Shown here: in pieces, positions 8,701 through 16,836 of the stretch
Position numbering within the stretch: position 1 is the stretch's first letter
Layout of the letters: every line of letters begins with the position of its first letter
Origin: Pedosphaera sp.
Lineage (GTDB): Bacteria; Verrucomicrobiota; Verrucomicrobiia; Limisphaerales; F1-12-MAGs170
Direction of reading: 5' to 3'
DNA: 53,016 nt
Assembly: GCA_009695275.1 (NCBI GenBank)
Contig: SIBF01000006.1
Location: 1-53,016, forward strand
Program-made: the position numbers and the translations under genes
The notes under the pieces: model-generated
The model's input: the letters and a program-made list of their open reading frames with translations, nothing else
Told to the model about the DNA's origin: nothing
Databases searched by the model: none

Positions 8701-10114
8701 CTACATCAGCCATGATGCGGTGACCTTGGTGGACGCCTTCGAGCAGCTCTGGCAGTACGCCACCCAGGACGCCGACCCCAAGGTGTTTGAGCCGATGCGC
8801 AAGCCGATTCAGGAGCGCGCGGCGGCCTTTCAGCAGTTGCTCATCGACACCCAGCCGAGGCATCTCGACGCGCTTCTGGACTTCGCGGCACGCGCTTACC
8901 GGCATGCGTTAACTGAGAATGAGAAGGACGAGTTGCGCGCGCTGTATCGCAAGTTGCAGGGGCTGGAGCTTCCGCATGATGAGATCGTCCGGCTCACCTT
9001 GGCGCGCATCCTCGTGGCGCCCGCGTTTCTTTACCGGCTGGAAAAGCCGAAGCCAGGCGTGGAGCCAGGACCAGTGTCGGACTGGGAAATGGCCAGCAGG
9101 TTGAGTTATTTTTTGTGGTCCTCGATGCCCGACGCGGAGCTGAGTGCGGTGGCTGTGTCGGGTCGGCTGCGCGATCCGGACGTGCTCGTGGCCCAGATGC
9201 GCCGGATGTTGAGGGACCCGCGCGTGCGGCGGCTGGCGACAGAGTTCGCGTGCCAATGGCTGCATATTTATGACTTCGATGAACTGAACGAAAAGAGCGA
9301 GCGCCATTTCCCTGCGTTTGCGAGCCTTCGGGGGGCGATGTATGAAGAGTCGATTCGTTTTTTCACGGACTTTTTCCAACGCGACGCATCAGTGCTCAAC
9401 ATTCTTGATGCGGATTACGCGTTCTTGAATGGAGCGCTCGCAGCGCATTACGGAATCCCCGGTGTCACGGGCGCGGAATGGCGGCGAGTGGACGGCGTAA
9501 AGAAGTTTTCGCGCGGCGGAATTCTTGGTCAGGCGACGACGCTGGCGAAGCAATCCGGCGCCTCGCGCACGAGTCCGATCCTGCGCGGCAATTGGGTTTG
9601 CGAAGTGTTGCTCGGCGAGAGGCTGCCGCGTCCGCCAAAGGAGGTGCCGCGCCTGCCCGACGACGAAATGGCAACCGAGGGCCTCACCGTCCGCCAGCTC
9701 GTGGAGAAACACACATCGGACGCGTTGTGCTCCGGATGTCACAAGCGCATCGACCCATTCGGCTACGCCCTCGAAGGGTTTGACGCGATCGGGCGTCGGC
9801 GCGACAAGGACCTTGGCGGACGGCCCATCGACACGCGTGTGAAGTCGATGGACGGCACGCAGTTTGAAGGTTCTGAAGGATTGCGCAATTTCCTGCTGAC
9901 GGCGCGCCGCGATGCGTTCTTGCGGCAGTTCTGCCGGAAGCTCCTCGGTTACGCGTTGGGCCGATCGGTGCAGCTCTCGGACGAACCGCTGATCGCCGAA
10001 ATGCGGGCGCAATTAAAATCGAATGATTACCGCATCGGCACCCCGATGGAGATGATCGTGCGGAGTCGGCAGTTCCGTGAGATGCGCGGGCGCGACGCGG
10101 TTTACGAAGATTGA
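5795..10114 (+). CDS. Large planctomycete-type cytochrome protein (DUF1587/DUF1595/DUF1592/DUF1588/DUF1585)
   Basis: 1439 residues with a signal peptide (IGLAVFVATSAAFAQA). A haem-binding CLKCH sits at residue 65 in the PSCyt1-like N-terminal domain. DUF1587 starts near 147 (LRRLTNAEYTYTVQDLTG). DUF1595 lies near 1027 and DUF1592 near 1095 (RLSYFLWSSMPDAEL). DUF1588 starts near 1238, with a second haem motif CSGCH near 1313, and DUF1585 covers the last 70 residues. Residues about 225-1000 hold extra material, including a beta-rich stretch near 530-680 (MKPHSVALHPSPKLQIGVGW), making the protein clearly longer than the roughly 800-1000 residues usual for the family. These exported proteins are thought to take part in periplasmic redox chemistry, perhaps on sugars, but no reaction is proven. 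It forms an operon with the DUF1552 gene, 20 bp downstream. Confidence 0.88.
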   Translation: MPNASLILARPAGHRLFPLALLRVVRTVTIGLAVFVATSAAFAQADVVTAEYFERSVRPLLREYCLKCHSTEKKKGELDLERLSALAEVRRHPKDLQNVVEQLALGEMPPKDKPQPTPSERERLSAWVQAVLVDIGRESAGDPGPVVLRRLTNAEYTYTVQDLTGLGLRPAREFPVDGAAGEGFMNTGNSLVMSPSLLTKYLDAAKEIASHAVLLPDGIRFSPKTTRRDRTEEMLAQIRGFYGEFTDSSGGDKVNLQGIVFDTNQGGRLPMEKYLSATLAERESLKAGTKTVGAVASERGLNPNYLGALMKMLSSDEPSLLLDPVRARWRKAQAGDAASLAVDIARWQTALWKFGSVGHIGKVGGPKAWMEPVNPVATKQEVRLKISTAPNSHEVTLYLTASDAGDGNDHDFVVWEQPRLVAPGRPDLLLRDVGETSRALERWRERIFSSAAKCLAAAADANTSRSPIDVAELARRHGVGLDALSAWLDYLGLGSGAGLNIDSHLTNKITSVAGYDFIKGWGSPNTPSFSANSSDQHVRVPGNMKPHSVALHPSPKLQIGVGWRSPTTTMVRIEAKVTHAHPECGNGVTWSLELRRGTTRQRLAIGTAQGSKEVKVGPIEKLAVRTGDLVSMLIGPRDGNHSCDLTAVDLVVTSADESGREWSLARDVSDDLLAGNPHADRFGNDGVWHFYTEPDKGGSEMGPTIPSGSVLARWQSAESAEVKQKLGEALQRLLTSGPQGAKDDPDAVLYRQLASLGGPLFAGERTRLARNFLKASPVGAARNTGSVAPALPKSEWGLDPAAFGRHPNGTAIDGASLCVQAPSVIEVHLPAELVEGCEFVTTGVLDEKTGFEGSVQLHVATDKPSGTAALLPGTVTVQKANGPWTSNNSQVVHSTPILATSGSAARKRIETAFDDFRRWFPAALCYTAIVPIDEVVTLTLFYREDEHLRRLMLDDAQAARLDRMWNELHYISHDAVTLVDAFEQLWQYATQDADPKVFEPMRKPIQERAAAFQQLLIDTQPRHLDALLDFAARAYRHALTENEKDELRALYRKLQGLELPHDEIVRLTLARILVAPAFLYRLEKPKPGVEPGPVSDWEMASRLSYFLWSSMPDAELSAVAVSGRLRDPDVLVAQMRRMLRDPRVRRLATEFACQWLHIYDFDELNEKSERHFPAFASLRGAMYEESIRFFTDFFQRDASVLNILDADYAFLNGALAAHYGIPGVTGAEWRRVDGVKKFSRGGILGQATTLAKQSGASRTSPILRGNWVCEVLLGERLPRPPKEVPRLPDDEMATEGLTVRQLVEKHTSDALCSGCHKRIDPFGYALEGFDAIGRRRDKDLGGRPIDTRVKSMDGTQFEGSEGLRNFLLTARRDAFLRQFCRKLLGYALGRSVQLSDEPLIAEMRAQLKSNDYRIGTPMEMIVRSRQFREMRGRDAVYED

Positions 10115-10134
10115 ACCTCTACCATGACATGCTT

Positions 10135-11439
10135 ATGACAACTCACAAACTCTCGCGGCGCGCGATGTTACGCGGGCTCGGTGTGACGATGGCTTTGCCC
10201 TGGCTCGAATCGCTGCCCGTGTGGGGTGATGAACCGCGCGGCAATAAGCTCGCGAGCGAGGCACCGGTCCGGCTGGCCGTGCTCTTTGCCGGGAACGGTT
10301 TTCACAGCAAGGAGTGGTGGGCCACCGGCGAGGGCAAGAACATGGAGCTAGGTAAGGTTCTCGCGCCTTTGACGGACTTCCGCGAGAAAATGCTCTTTGT
10401 TCGTGGCCTCTACAACGCCGAGGCGCTCAAGGGCAACATCCATAGCTCGCAGACCGGCAATCTTCTCTCCGGAGCGCGATTGGCATCCGACGGAGAGATT
10501 CGCTCTGGCACGAGCATCGACCAGCTCCTGGCGCAGCGCTACGGCACCTCGACAAAGGTGCCGAGCCTCGTGCTCGGCTGTGAAAAGTCCAACCCATCCG
10601 TCCATAAGAAATACTCGATGCTGTATAGCTCGCACGTCTCGTGGAGTTCGCCGACGACGCCGACCCCGCTGGAGGTTTATCCTGCGCTTGCGTTCGACCG
10701 GCTTTTCAAGGACGAAGTTCATCGTGGCGACAAGAGCGTGCTCGACGCGGTGCTCGATGACGCCAGAGACCTGCGCCGTCACATCAGCAGTACGGATCAG
10801 CGCAAGCTCGACGAATACCTCGACTCCGTGCGCGACGTGGAGCAGCGCATTGACCACGCCGGCCAGAAGGGGGAGCTGCAAGGGTGGCGTCCGACGCTCG
10901 CTCAGCCGAACATCCCGCGCCCGCCGGACGGTATCCCGCTGGACATCGCCGAGCACATGCGATTGATGTGCGACATCCTCGTGCTCGCGTTTCAGACCGA
11001 CACCACGCGTATCTGCACGCTCAAGTTGAACAACGATCATTCGTCGCTGCGCTTCCCGAACCTCGGGGTCGATTACATGATTCACCACTTGCTCTCGCAT
11101 TCGGACACCGCCGACTGGCTGAAGGTGAATCAATTTTTCCTCGAACAAGTGGCTTACATTGCGCGCAAGCTGGACGGCATTCAGGAAGGAAGCCGCACCG
11201 CGCTCGACAACACGATGATTCTCTTTTTATCAAGCATGATGACCGGTGGCCACGACGCGACTCAACTGCCGGCGCTATTGCTCGGCGGCGGTGGTGGGCG
11301 GATCAAGGGCGGCCGTGTCCTCGACTACCGCGAGAAGTCAAACCGCCAAATGTGTCGTCTCTACCTCTCGATGATGGACAAGATGGACGTGCGCCTCGAC
11401 ACGTTTGGCGACGCCACGGAGCCTTTGGCCGAAGTGTAA
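10135..11439 (+). CDS. DUF1552 protein with Tat signal
   Basis: 434 residues from the ATG at 10135. ATG at 10129, or TTG at 10111 overlapping the previous stop, are alternatives, and no Shine-Dalgarno decides between them. The start has a twin-arginine signal, LSRRAMLRGLG, followed by a hydrophobic stretch ending at PVWGDE, so the protein is probably exported folded. The body carries DUF1552 features: VRLAVLFAGNGFH, GNIHSSQTGNLLSG, GTSIDQLLAQRYG, LALAFDRLF-like text and a C-terminal LALGG-type GGGGGRIKGGR. DUF1552 genes habitually follow DUF1592 genes in Planctomycetes and Verrucomicrobiota, as here. The pair is likely to act together in the periplasm; the biochemical role is unknown. Confidence 0.87.
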   Translation: MTTHKLSRRAMLRGLGVTMALPWLESLPVWGDEPRGNKLASEAPVRLAVLFAGNGFHSKEWWATGEGKNMELGKVLAPLTDFREKMLFVRGLYNAEALKGNIHSSQTGNLLSGARLASDGEIRSGTSIDQLLAQRYGTSTKVPSLVLGCEKSNPSVHKKYSMLYSSHVSWSSPTTPTPLEVYPALAFDRLFKDEVHRGDKSVLDAVLDDARDLRRHISSTDQRKLDEYLDSVRDVEQRIDHAGQKGELQGWRPTLAQPNIPRPPDGIPLDIAEHMRLMCDILVLAFQTDTTRICTLKLNNDHSSLRFPNLGVDYMIHHLLSHSDTADWLKVNQFFLEQVAYIARKLDGIQEGSRTALDNTMILFLSSMMTGGHDATQLPALLLGGGGGRIKGGRVLDYREKSNRQMCRLYLSMMDKMDVRLDTFGDATEPLAEV

Positions 11440-11572
11440 GCGAGAGGAGTCCGCTGGGCGGGCGGCCAATCAGCCGGCGAATGGCAAACGAAGCTGCGAC
11501 GCGTTGTCACCAAACCGCAACGTTCCACGCTCTGCGACGGGTCCGCAGCAAGAGTCGTTGTTTTGAAGCGTT

Positions 11573-12916
11573 GTGATTCAACATAGCCTAAGTTCCATAG
11601 CCGCCTCTGGGGCCGTTCCACCGGTTGATCCGGATGCGCTCCGCCGCAAAGTCGCCTGGCGCGTCCTGCCGCTGGTCTTTCTTCTCTACATCGTCGCATA
11701 CCTCGATCGCGCCAACGCGGGGTTCGCCAAGCTGGCGATGGCGGACGATCTTAAGTTCTCCGAGGCGGTGTTTGGCTTTGGCTTCGGAATCTTCTTCATC
11801 GGCTATCTCATTCTAGAAATCCCTGGCGCCCTCATCGTTGAGCGTTGGAGCGCCCGCAAATGGTTCGCTCGGATTCTGATATCCTGGGGCTTTTGCTCGG
11901 CGCTGACAGCCTGCGTACAGACGCCGATGCAGTTCTATGTCGCGCGCTTTCTGCTCGGCGTCGCGGAGGCTGGATTCTTTCCTGGGATCATCGTCTATTT
12001 TACACACTGGTTCACCGGTGCCGATCGCGCGCGTGCGCTCTCGGGGCTTGTTATGGCCGTGCCATTCAGCCTCGCGCTCGGAGCTCCGGTGTCGGCGCTT
12101 CTATTGAAGGTGCATTGGCTCGGGCTCGCCGGCTGGAAATGGATGTTCCTCCTGGAAGGTCTGCCGGCTGTCCTCCTCGGCGTCGCAACATTGTTCCTTC
12201 TTACCGACCGGCCGCGCGACGCGAAATGGCTGACATTGGCGGAACGCGATTGGCTCACCGCGCGGCTCGAAGCTGAAGCCCGCGCTAAGGACGTGTCGGG
12301 ACAGCCGACCGTCTGGGAGGCGCTGCGTCAGCACAACGTCTGGCTGCTCGCGTTGGGCATTTTCGCAACCAACACCGGCGGCTACGCCCTCACATTCTGG
12401 CTTCCTACAACCGTGAAAAACCTTTCCGGCGGCTCCAACTCGGACGCGCTCTACTACACCGGGCTGTTCTACGTCTGCGGACTCGTGGGCGTGTTCCTGT
12501 CCGGCCAATCCTCCGACCGCACCGGCGACCGCAAATGGCATTGCGTCGCCGGGCAAGTGTTGACCGCGCTTTTCCTGGCCGGGAGCGCCATCCCCGGCCA
12601 GCCGTTCGGTTTGGTGATGTGTTGGTTGTGCTTCACCGGACTGATGGCTTATTTTTGGCCTTCCCCTTTTTGGGCGTTGCCCACGCTCACGCTCACTGCT
12701 TCGGCTGCCGCTGTGTCTATTGGTTTCATCAACATGTGCGCGAACTTCGCTGGTTATCTGGGCAACCATCACATTGGCTGGCTCAAAGCGCACGGCTTCG
12801 GTGACCGCGCGTGCCTTCTCTTTCTTGCTGGCTGCTACCTGCTGGGCGGCGTGGTCATCGCCTTCATGCGCCTGCCACCCAAGTCCATCGCCGTAGATTC
12901 CCCGTCACGAAAGTGA
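11573..12916 (+). CDS. Major facilitator transporter, anion:cation symporter (ACS) family
   Basis: 447 residues, GTG start, about 12 hydrophobic helices. The N-terminus has the ACS signature LLYIVAYLDRANAGFAKLAM, and loop 2-3 has EIPGALIVERWSARKWFARI, the family's version of the MFS motif. Between helices 4 and 6 come FLLGVAEAGFFPGIIVYF and GWKWMFLLEGLPAVLLG, both typical of tartrate/phthalate/sugar-acid importers. The middle cytoplasmic loop is near residues 210-250. It probably imports an organic anion with protons. The substrate cannot be read from sequence. It lies 133 bp after the DUF1552 gene on the same strand, so uptake of a product released by the two exported proteins is possible but unproven. 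Confidence 0.87.
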   Translation: MIQHSLSSIAASGAVPPVDPDALRRKVAWRVLPLVFLLYIVAYLDRANAGFAKLAMADDLKFSEAVFGFGFGIFFIGYLILEIPGALIVERWSARKWFARILISWGFCSALTACVQTPMQFYVARFLLGVAEAGFFPGIIVYFTHWFTGADRARALSGLVMAVPFSLALGAPVSALLLKVHWLGLAGWKWMFLLEGLPAVLLGVATLFLLTDRPRDAKWLTLAERDWLTARLEAEARAKDVSGQPTVWEALRQHNVWLLALGIFATNTGGYALTFWLPTTVKNLSGGSNSDALYYTGLFYVCGLVGVFLSGQSSDRTGDRKWHCVAGQVLTALFLAGSAIPGQPFGLVMCWLCFTGLMAYFWPSPFWALPTLTLTASAAAVSIGFINMCANFAGYLGNHHIGWLKAHGFGDRACLLFLAGCYLLGGVVIAFMRLPPKSIAVDSPSRK

Positions 12917-13124
12917 ATTCCCAACCGTCGTTTGTCTGAGTCTCCCGGGCGGTTGCGGTGCTTCGCCGAGAGATTTCAGAATTGTGACGACATGTATTCC
13001 GAAGATCTCTCAGACCCCGAGATTCGAGTTCACAGCACACTTGGAAACCGCTACAAACGGTGATGCTAACTCTCACAGGGCGCCTCATTGAGCTGCCCTT
13101 GACCACCTAATCCACCACACTCTT

Positions 13125-14327
13125 ATGAATTTGAAGTTATCAAGACGGTTCGACTGGTCGTGGCAATCCGGCCTGCTGTTTATTTTTGTCGCCGGCGTGA
13201 CCGCGTCGGCCGCCATCGCCCAGGTAACGGTTTCGAAGGATTTAGCGCCATCACATATTTCCTATAAGAACGAGCTGCAACATTCTATTGACCGTGGCCT
13301 AGCCTGGTTGCAATCGAATCAGAATACAAACGGGTGGTGGTCTGCGGCGGATTACCCGGCCATGACCGCGCTGGCGCTGATGACATTCGAAGGCGATCCC
13401 CGCGGGCGTTATAACAAAACCAGGCCGGCCTGGATCGAGCGCGGCTACAACCACGTCCTCGGTTGCGTACAATCGGACGGCGGAATCCTCAAGACCAACC
13501 TTCCCACCTACAACACTTCGATCTGCATGATGGCGCTTCAGCTCGCCAACAACGACGCCTACACTCCGATCGTCCTCAAGGCGCGACAATTCTTGATCGG
13601 CCTGCAAGGTGATTTTGGCGAGAAAGGCAAGCTGGACAGTCCATTTGATGGCGGGATCGGCTACGGATCCAAGTATGAGCACTCGGATATGGGTAATACG
13701 TTGCAGGCTCTCGAAGCTCTCCACTACAGCAAACGGCTTCTTCAGGACAAGAATCTGGCGGAAGTTGCCGAGTTGAACCTCGGGGCGGCGATCCATTTCC
13801 TGCAGCGGTGCCAAAACCTCCCGAGCCACAACCCGGAAAAATGGGCTTCCGATGATCCTCAGAACAAAGGCGGTTTCGTTTATTACCCCGGCTACAGCAT
13901 GGCCGGAAGCGTGACGAACCTTGCGACCGGCCGGGTGGCGTTGCGGTCCTACGGCAGCATCAGCTACGGCGGTCTGCTCAGCTTCGCTTACGCCGAAGTG
14001 AAACGAGATGATCCGCGGGTCAAAGCCGTGTTTGAGTGGCTGCGCGGGAACTACAGTCTCGAAGAGAATCCGGGAATGGGGCAGCAAGGCCTTTTCTACT
14101 ACTACCACACGATGGCCAAAGCACTCAGTGCCTTTGGCGTTGAGGAGATGGAACTGGCCGATGGCCGCAAGATCGCCTGGCGAAAGGAACTCAGCCAGCG
14201 CCTGTTCAACCTTCAGCAAAAAGATGGTTCGTGGAACAATGAAAATGGCCGCTGGATGGAGAAAGATCCGGCACTCGTCACCGCCTACGCCGTGCTGACG
14301 ATGGAAATCATCTACCACGGCCTCTAG
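13125..14327 (+). CDS. Exported squalene-cyclase/prenyltransferase-fold protein
   Basis: 400 residues with a signal peptide (GLLFIFVAGVTASAAIAQ). The mature part has repeated helical units of the alpha/alpha-toroid family: IDRGLAWLQSNQNTNGWW, VLGCVQSDGGI, ALEALHYSKRLLQ, FLQRCQNL, and a QW-like motif LFNLQQKDGSWNNENGRW near the C-terminus. The DxDD acid of true squalene-hopene cyclases is not visible, and the protein is exported, so a cyclase reaction on squalene is unlikely. Secreted members of this fold are common in PVC bacteria and may bind or process peptides or polysaccharides. It appears monocistronic, 208 bp after the MFS gene. Confidence 0.82.
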   Translation: MNLKLSRRFDWSWQSGLLFIFVAGVTASAAIAQVTVSKDLAPSHISYKNELQHSIDRGLAWLQSNQNTNGWWSAADYPAMTALALMTFEGDPRGRYNKTRPAWIERGYNHVLGCVQSDGGILKTNLPTYNTSICMMALQLANNDAYTPIVLKARQFLIGLQGDFGEKGKLDSPFDGGIGYGSKYEHSDMGNTLQALEALHYSKRLLQDKNLAEVAELNLGAAIHFLQRCQNLPSHNPEKWASDDPQNKGGFVYYPGYSMAGSVTNLATGRVALRSYGSISYGGLLSFAYAEVKRDDPRVKAVFEWLRGNYSLEENPGMGQQGLFYYYHTMAKALSAFGVEEMELADGRKIAWRKELSQRLFNLQQKDGSWNNENGRWMEKDPALVTAYAVLTMEIIYHGL

Positions 14328-14630
14328 ACCGCGCTGCCATTGAATTAACGCCAGTGGCACGCATCGGGCTGATCGGGAACGTGTCGTTCATCGGCTAACC
14401 TTCCTCGTTGATCTCATACCAAACCCACCGGCAGGGCTCCAAACAGGCGTCGGCCCTGGAGGAACATGGGGAGTCTCAGAACTACGAGGAGCTCAGCCCG
14501 CTCAACGACTACCCGTTCCGATTGGTCGTGGAAGGCGTTGCAAAGACCAAGCCTTGAAGAGGTGGCCTTTCGCGCTTGCTTGAGGCGTGACTTGCCCGTT
14601 TACTCTGGGCAAAACCAATCGTGAGGTCTT
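14328..14630 (+). other. Gene-poor stretch between the toroid protein and NfeD genes
   Basis: These 303 bp hold one short coding-like frame (14408-14557, listed separately). The NfeD ribosome-binding site (GAGG, about 4 nt before ATG) is at the right edge. No terminator or RNA gene is seen. Confidence 0.5.
14408..14557 (+). CDS. Possible small protein or gene remnant, 49 residues
   Basis: A TTG-started frame of 49 residues. It contains ISYQTHRQGSKQASALEEHG, NYEELSPLNDYPFRLVV and ends EGVAKTKP. About three quarters of its third codon positions are G or C, as in the real genes around it, and the residue mix looks like a folded protein, so it is more than a random frame. There is no ATG and no ribosome-binding site, and the same frame has a stop 10 bp upstream of the TTG. 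It could be a true small gene or the C-terminal remnant of a decayed one. I do not recognise the family. Confidence 0.35.
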   Translation: MISYQTHRQGSKQASALEEHGESQNYEELSPLNDYPFRLVVEGVAKTKP

Positions 14631-15197
14631 ATGGATGCGTTTCTTGTCTATCTCATCTGTTTCGGAGTGGGGTTGCTGTTCACCATTTGCTCCGCTCTTT
14701 TCGGCCATATCTTCGGCGGTGGAGGTCACGATGGCCAAATCGATGGCAGCGGCGGCCATGCCGAAGCGGGCGTCGATGCCAGCGACATGCCGGGAGTCTC
14801 AGTGCTCAGTCCGACGGTGGTCGCTTCGTTCGTTACGGCGTTTGGAGGCATCGGCATGATTTTGCATCAGATTCCCGCCACCAAGCCGGTTTACGTCAGT
14901 GGGCCACTGTCCCTATTGGGAGGCTTCGCTATGGGATGCAGTGTCTTGTGGTTGTTGCGGCAGTTGTTTCGGTCCACGCAAAGCTCAAGCGAATCCAAGG
15001 TGGCCTCGCTCGTCGGCCAGCCAGCAACCATCATCACGCCGATCCCCGGAAACGGTGTAGGTGAGATCGCCTACGTGCAGGCCGGAACCCGCTACACCGC
15101 GCCCGCTCGCGAGGAGCACGGCGTCGCCGTGGCCAATGGTCAGCCAGTCAAAATCACCCGCGTTGTCGCCTCGCAATTCTTCGTCACCGCGGTCTGA
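14631..15197 (+). CDS. NfeD-like membrane protein with OB-fold domain
   Basis: 188 residues, ATG preceded by GAGG. Two hydrophobic segments flank a glycine/histidine-rich loop: residues 4-27 (VYLICFGVGLLFTICSALFG) and about 65-110 (VVASFVTAFGGIGMIL, LSLLGGFAMGCSVLWLL). The last 60 residues form a soluble beta domain with SLVGQPATIITPI, GEIAYVQAGTRYTAPA and VKITRVVASQFFV, the pattern of NfeD/YuaF OB-fold domains. NfeD proteins are encoded next to flotillin or stomatin and work with it in membrane microdomains. Here flotillin follows 64 bp downstream, which supports the assignment. Confidence 0.85.
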   Translation: MDAFLVYLICFGVGLLFTICSALFGHIFGGGGHDGQIDGSGGHAEAGVDASDMPGVSVLSPTVVASFVTAFGGIGMILHQIPATKPVYVSGPLSLLGGFAMGCSVLWLLRQLFRSTQSSSESKVASLVGQPATIITPIPGNGVGEIAYVQAGTRYTAPAREEHGVAVANGQPVKITRVVASQFFVTAV

Positions 15198-15261
15198 AGA
15201 AACAGCGCCGTCGCATTCGCGCTCAATTCACATTCGATACTCACTCAACTCAAATCGTCTT

Positions 15262-16791
15262 ATGACGCCGACTCCACTCCTCGCCCTGTTCTCGTTGCCC
15301 GCCGGTGCCATCAGCATCATTGCCATCGTCGGCATCTTGCTGGTGTTCTTCATCGGCATGGCCGTCGTCCTGAGCCGTTACACCAAGGTCGGCCCGAACC
15401 AGGTGCTCGTCGTGTCAGGACGCAAGCATCGCTACATTGATCCCGACGGCACAGAGCGCGCGCGCGGCTTCCGCATCGTCAAAGGTGGCGGCGCCTTTAT
15501 CTATCCCGTGGTCGAAAAGGTGGATCTCCTCTCGCTCGAACTGCTGACCATCGACGTGCAGACGCCGGAGGTTTACACCAGCAAAGGTGTGGCCGTGAAA
15601 GTGGACGGCGTTGCACAAATCAAAGTCAAGGGCGACGACATCTCGATCGCGACCGCCGCCGAGCAATTCCTCAGCAAGACCGTCGATGAAATCAAGAACA
15701 TCGCCATGCAGACCATGGAAGGCCATCTGCGCGCCATTCTCGGCACCATGACCGTCGAGGAAATTTATCAAAACCGCGACGCCTTCGCGCAGAAGGTGCA
15801 GGAGGTCGCCGCGGGCGACATGGCGAACATGGGCCTCGGCATCGTGAGCTTCACCATCCGCGACATCCGCGACACGCAGGGCTACCTCGATGCGCTTGGT
15901 AAGCCGCGCATAGCTCAGGTCAAGCGCGACGCTCAGATCGCCCAGGCTGAAGCGGACCGCGACGCCCAAATCCGCTCGGCTGCTGCCACCCAGGCTGGGC
16001 AGGAAGCCAAGTTCGCGGCTGACTCCAAGATCGCCGAGGCCCAGCGCGATTATCAAACGAACGTCGCGCAATACCAGGCGGCGGTGAACCAGAAGAAAGC
16101 CGAAGCCGACCTCGCCTACGATTTGCAGAAATACAAGACCGGCCAGCTCGTGAAGGCCGAGGAAGTGCAGGTTCAGATCATCGAGAAGCAGAAACAGATT
16201 GAACTGCAACAGCAGGAAATCCTCCGCAAACAGCGCGAACTCGAAGCCAACGTTCAGAAGCCCGCCGATGCTGAGCGATACAGAGTCGAGGCGCAGGCCA
16301 ACGCCAAGAAATATCAGCTTGAGACCGAAGCCGCCGGTGCCGCCGCCGCTGCCAAGCAAACCGGTTTCGCCGCTGCCGAAGTCAACAAAGCCACCGGTCT
16401 GGCCGAAGCCGAGGCGAACAAGGCGCGGGGACTGGCCGAAGCCGCTGTTATCGAAGCGCAAGGCAGGGCCAGTGCCGAAGCCATGCGACTGAAAGCCGAG
16501 GCATTTCAACAATACAACCAAGCCGCTGTCATCGAACTGCTCGTGAAAGTGCTGCCCGAGATTGCGGGACGCATCAGCGAGCCGCTCTCCAAGACCGAAA
16601 AGATCGTGATCATCAATTCCGGCAACGGCCCCGGCGGTGGTGCCAGTAAGATCACCGGGGACGTGACGCAGATCATCGCCCAACTCCCGCCGTTGCTGGA
16701 AAGCCTCACCGGCGTGCGATTTGAGAAGTTGTTGGAGCAGGTGCCCGCGCTGCGGAAAGCGATGGGGAAGGATGACAAGCAGGGAGGTTAG
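15262..16791 (+). CDS. Flotillin family protein (SPFH/band 7, YuaG/FloT-like)
   Basis: 509 residues from the ATG at 15262; the longer frame upstream overlaps nfeD and has no sense. An N-terminal hydrophobic helix (residues 14-38, IIAIVGILLVFFIGMAVVLS) is followed by YTKVGPNQVLVVSGRK and the SPFH domain to about residue 230 (VKVDGVAQIKVKGDD, FTIRDIRDTQGYLDALGKP). Residues about 230-440 form a long alanine/glutamate/lysine coiled coil with repeats of the type GLAEAEANKARGLAEA, which drive oligomerisation. The C-terminus ends TGVRFEKLLEQVPALR. Flotillins scaffold bacterial lipid microdomains. It is in an operon with nfeD and probably with the carbonic-anhydrase gene 45 bp downstream. Confidence 0.93.
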   Translation: MTPTPLLALFSLPAGAISIIAIVGILLVFFIGMAVVLSRYTKVGPNQVLVVSGRKHRYIDPDGTERARGFRIVKGGGAFIYPVVEKVDLLSLELLTIDVQTPEVYTSKGVAVKVDGVAQIKVKGDDISIATAAEQFLSKTVDEIKNIAMQTMEGHLRAILGTMTVEEIYQNRDAFAQKVQEVAAGDMANMGLGIVSFTIRDIRDTQGYLDALGKPRIAQVKRDAQIAQAEADRDAQIRSAAATQAGQEAKFAADSKIAEAQRDYQTNVAQYQAAVNQKKAEADLAYDLQKYKTGQLVKAEEVQVQIIEKQKQIELQQQEILRKQRELEANVQKPADAERYRVEAQANAKKYQLETEAAGAAAAAKQTGFAAAEVNKATGLAEAEANKARGLAEAAVIEAQGRASAEAMRLKAEAFQQYNQAAVIELLVKVLPEIAGRISEPLSKTEKIVIINSGNGPGGGASKITGDVTQIIAQLPPLLESLTGVRFEKLLEQVPALRKAMGKDDKQGG

Positions 16792-16836
16792 GACATACCA
16801 GGCTTGTAGGATTTCTTAAACAAGGATGTTGATCGT

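Noticed and set aside
10348-11148. A 266-codon frame antisense to the DUF1552 gene, and similar long frames inside the DUF1592 gene and the E1 gene
   Set aside because: These are shadow frames of strongly supported genes in GC-rich DNA.
13125-14327. The toroid protein considered as a squalene-hopene cyclase with a hopanoid pathway
   Set aside because: It has a signal peptide, is short (400 residues), lacks a visible DxDD motif and has no isoprenoid genes near it.
13299-14360. A 353-codon open frame antisense to the toroid protein
   Set aside because: It arises from codon bias opposite a well-supported exported protein. It has no start signal or domain.
15415-16683. A 422-codon open frame antisense to flotillin
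   Set aside because: It mirrors the GC-rich alanine/glutamate coiled coil of flotillin. The translation is Leu/Gly/Phe-rich without motifs, and the sense gene is certain.
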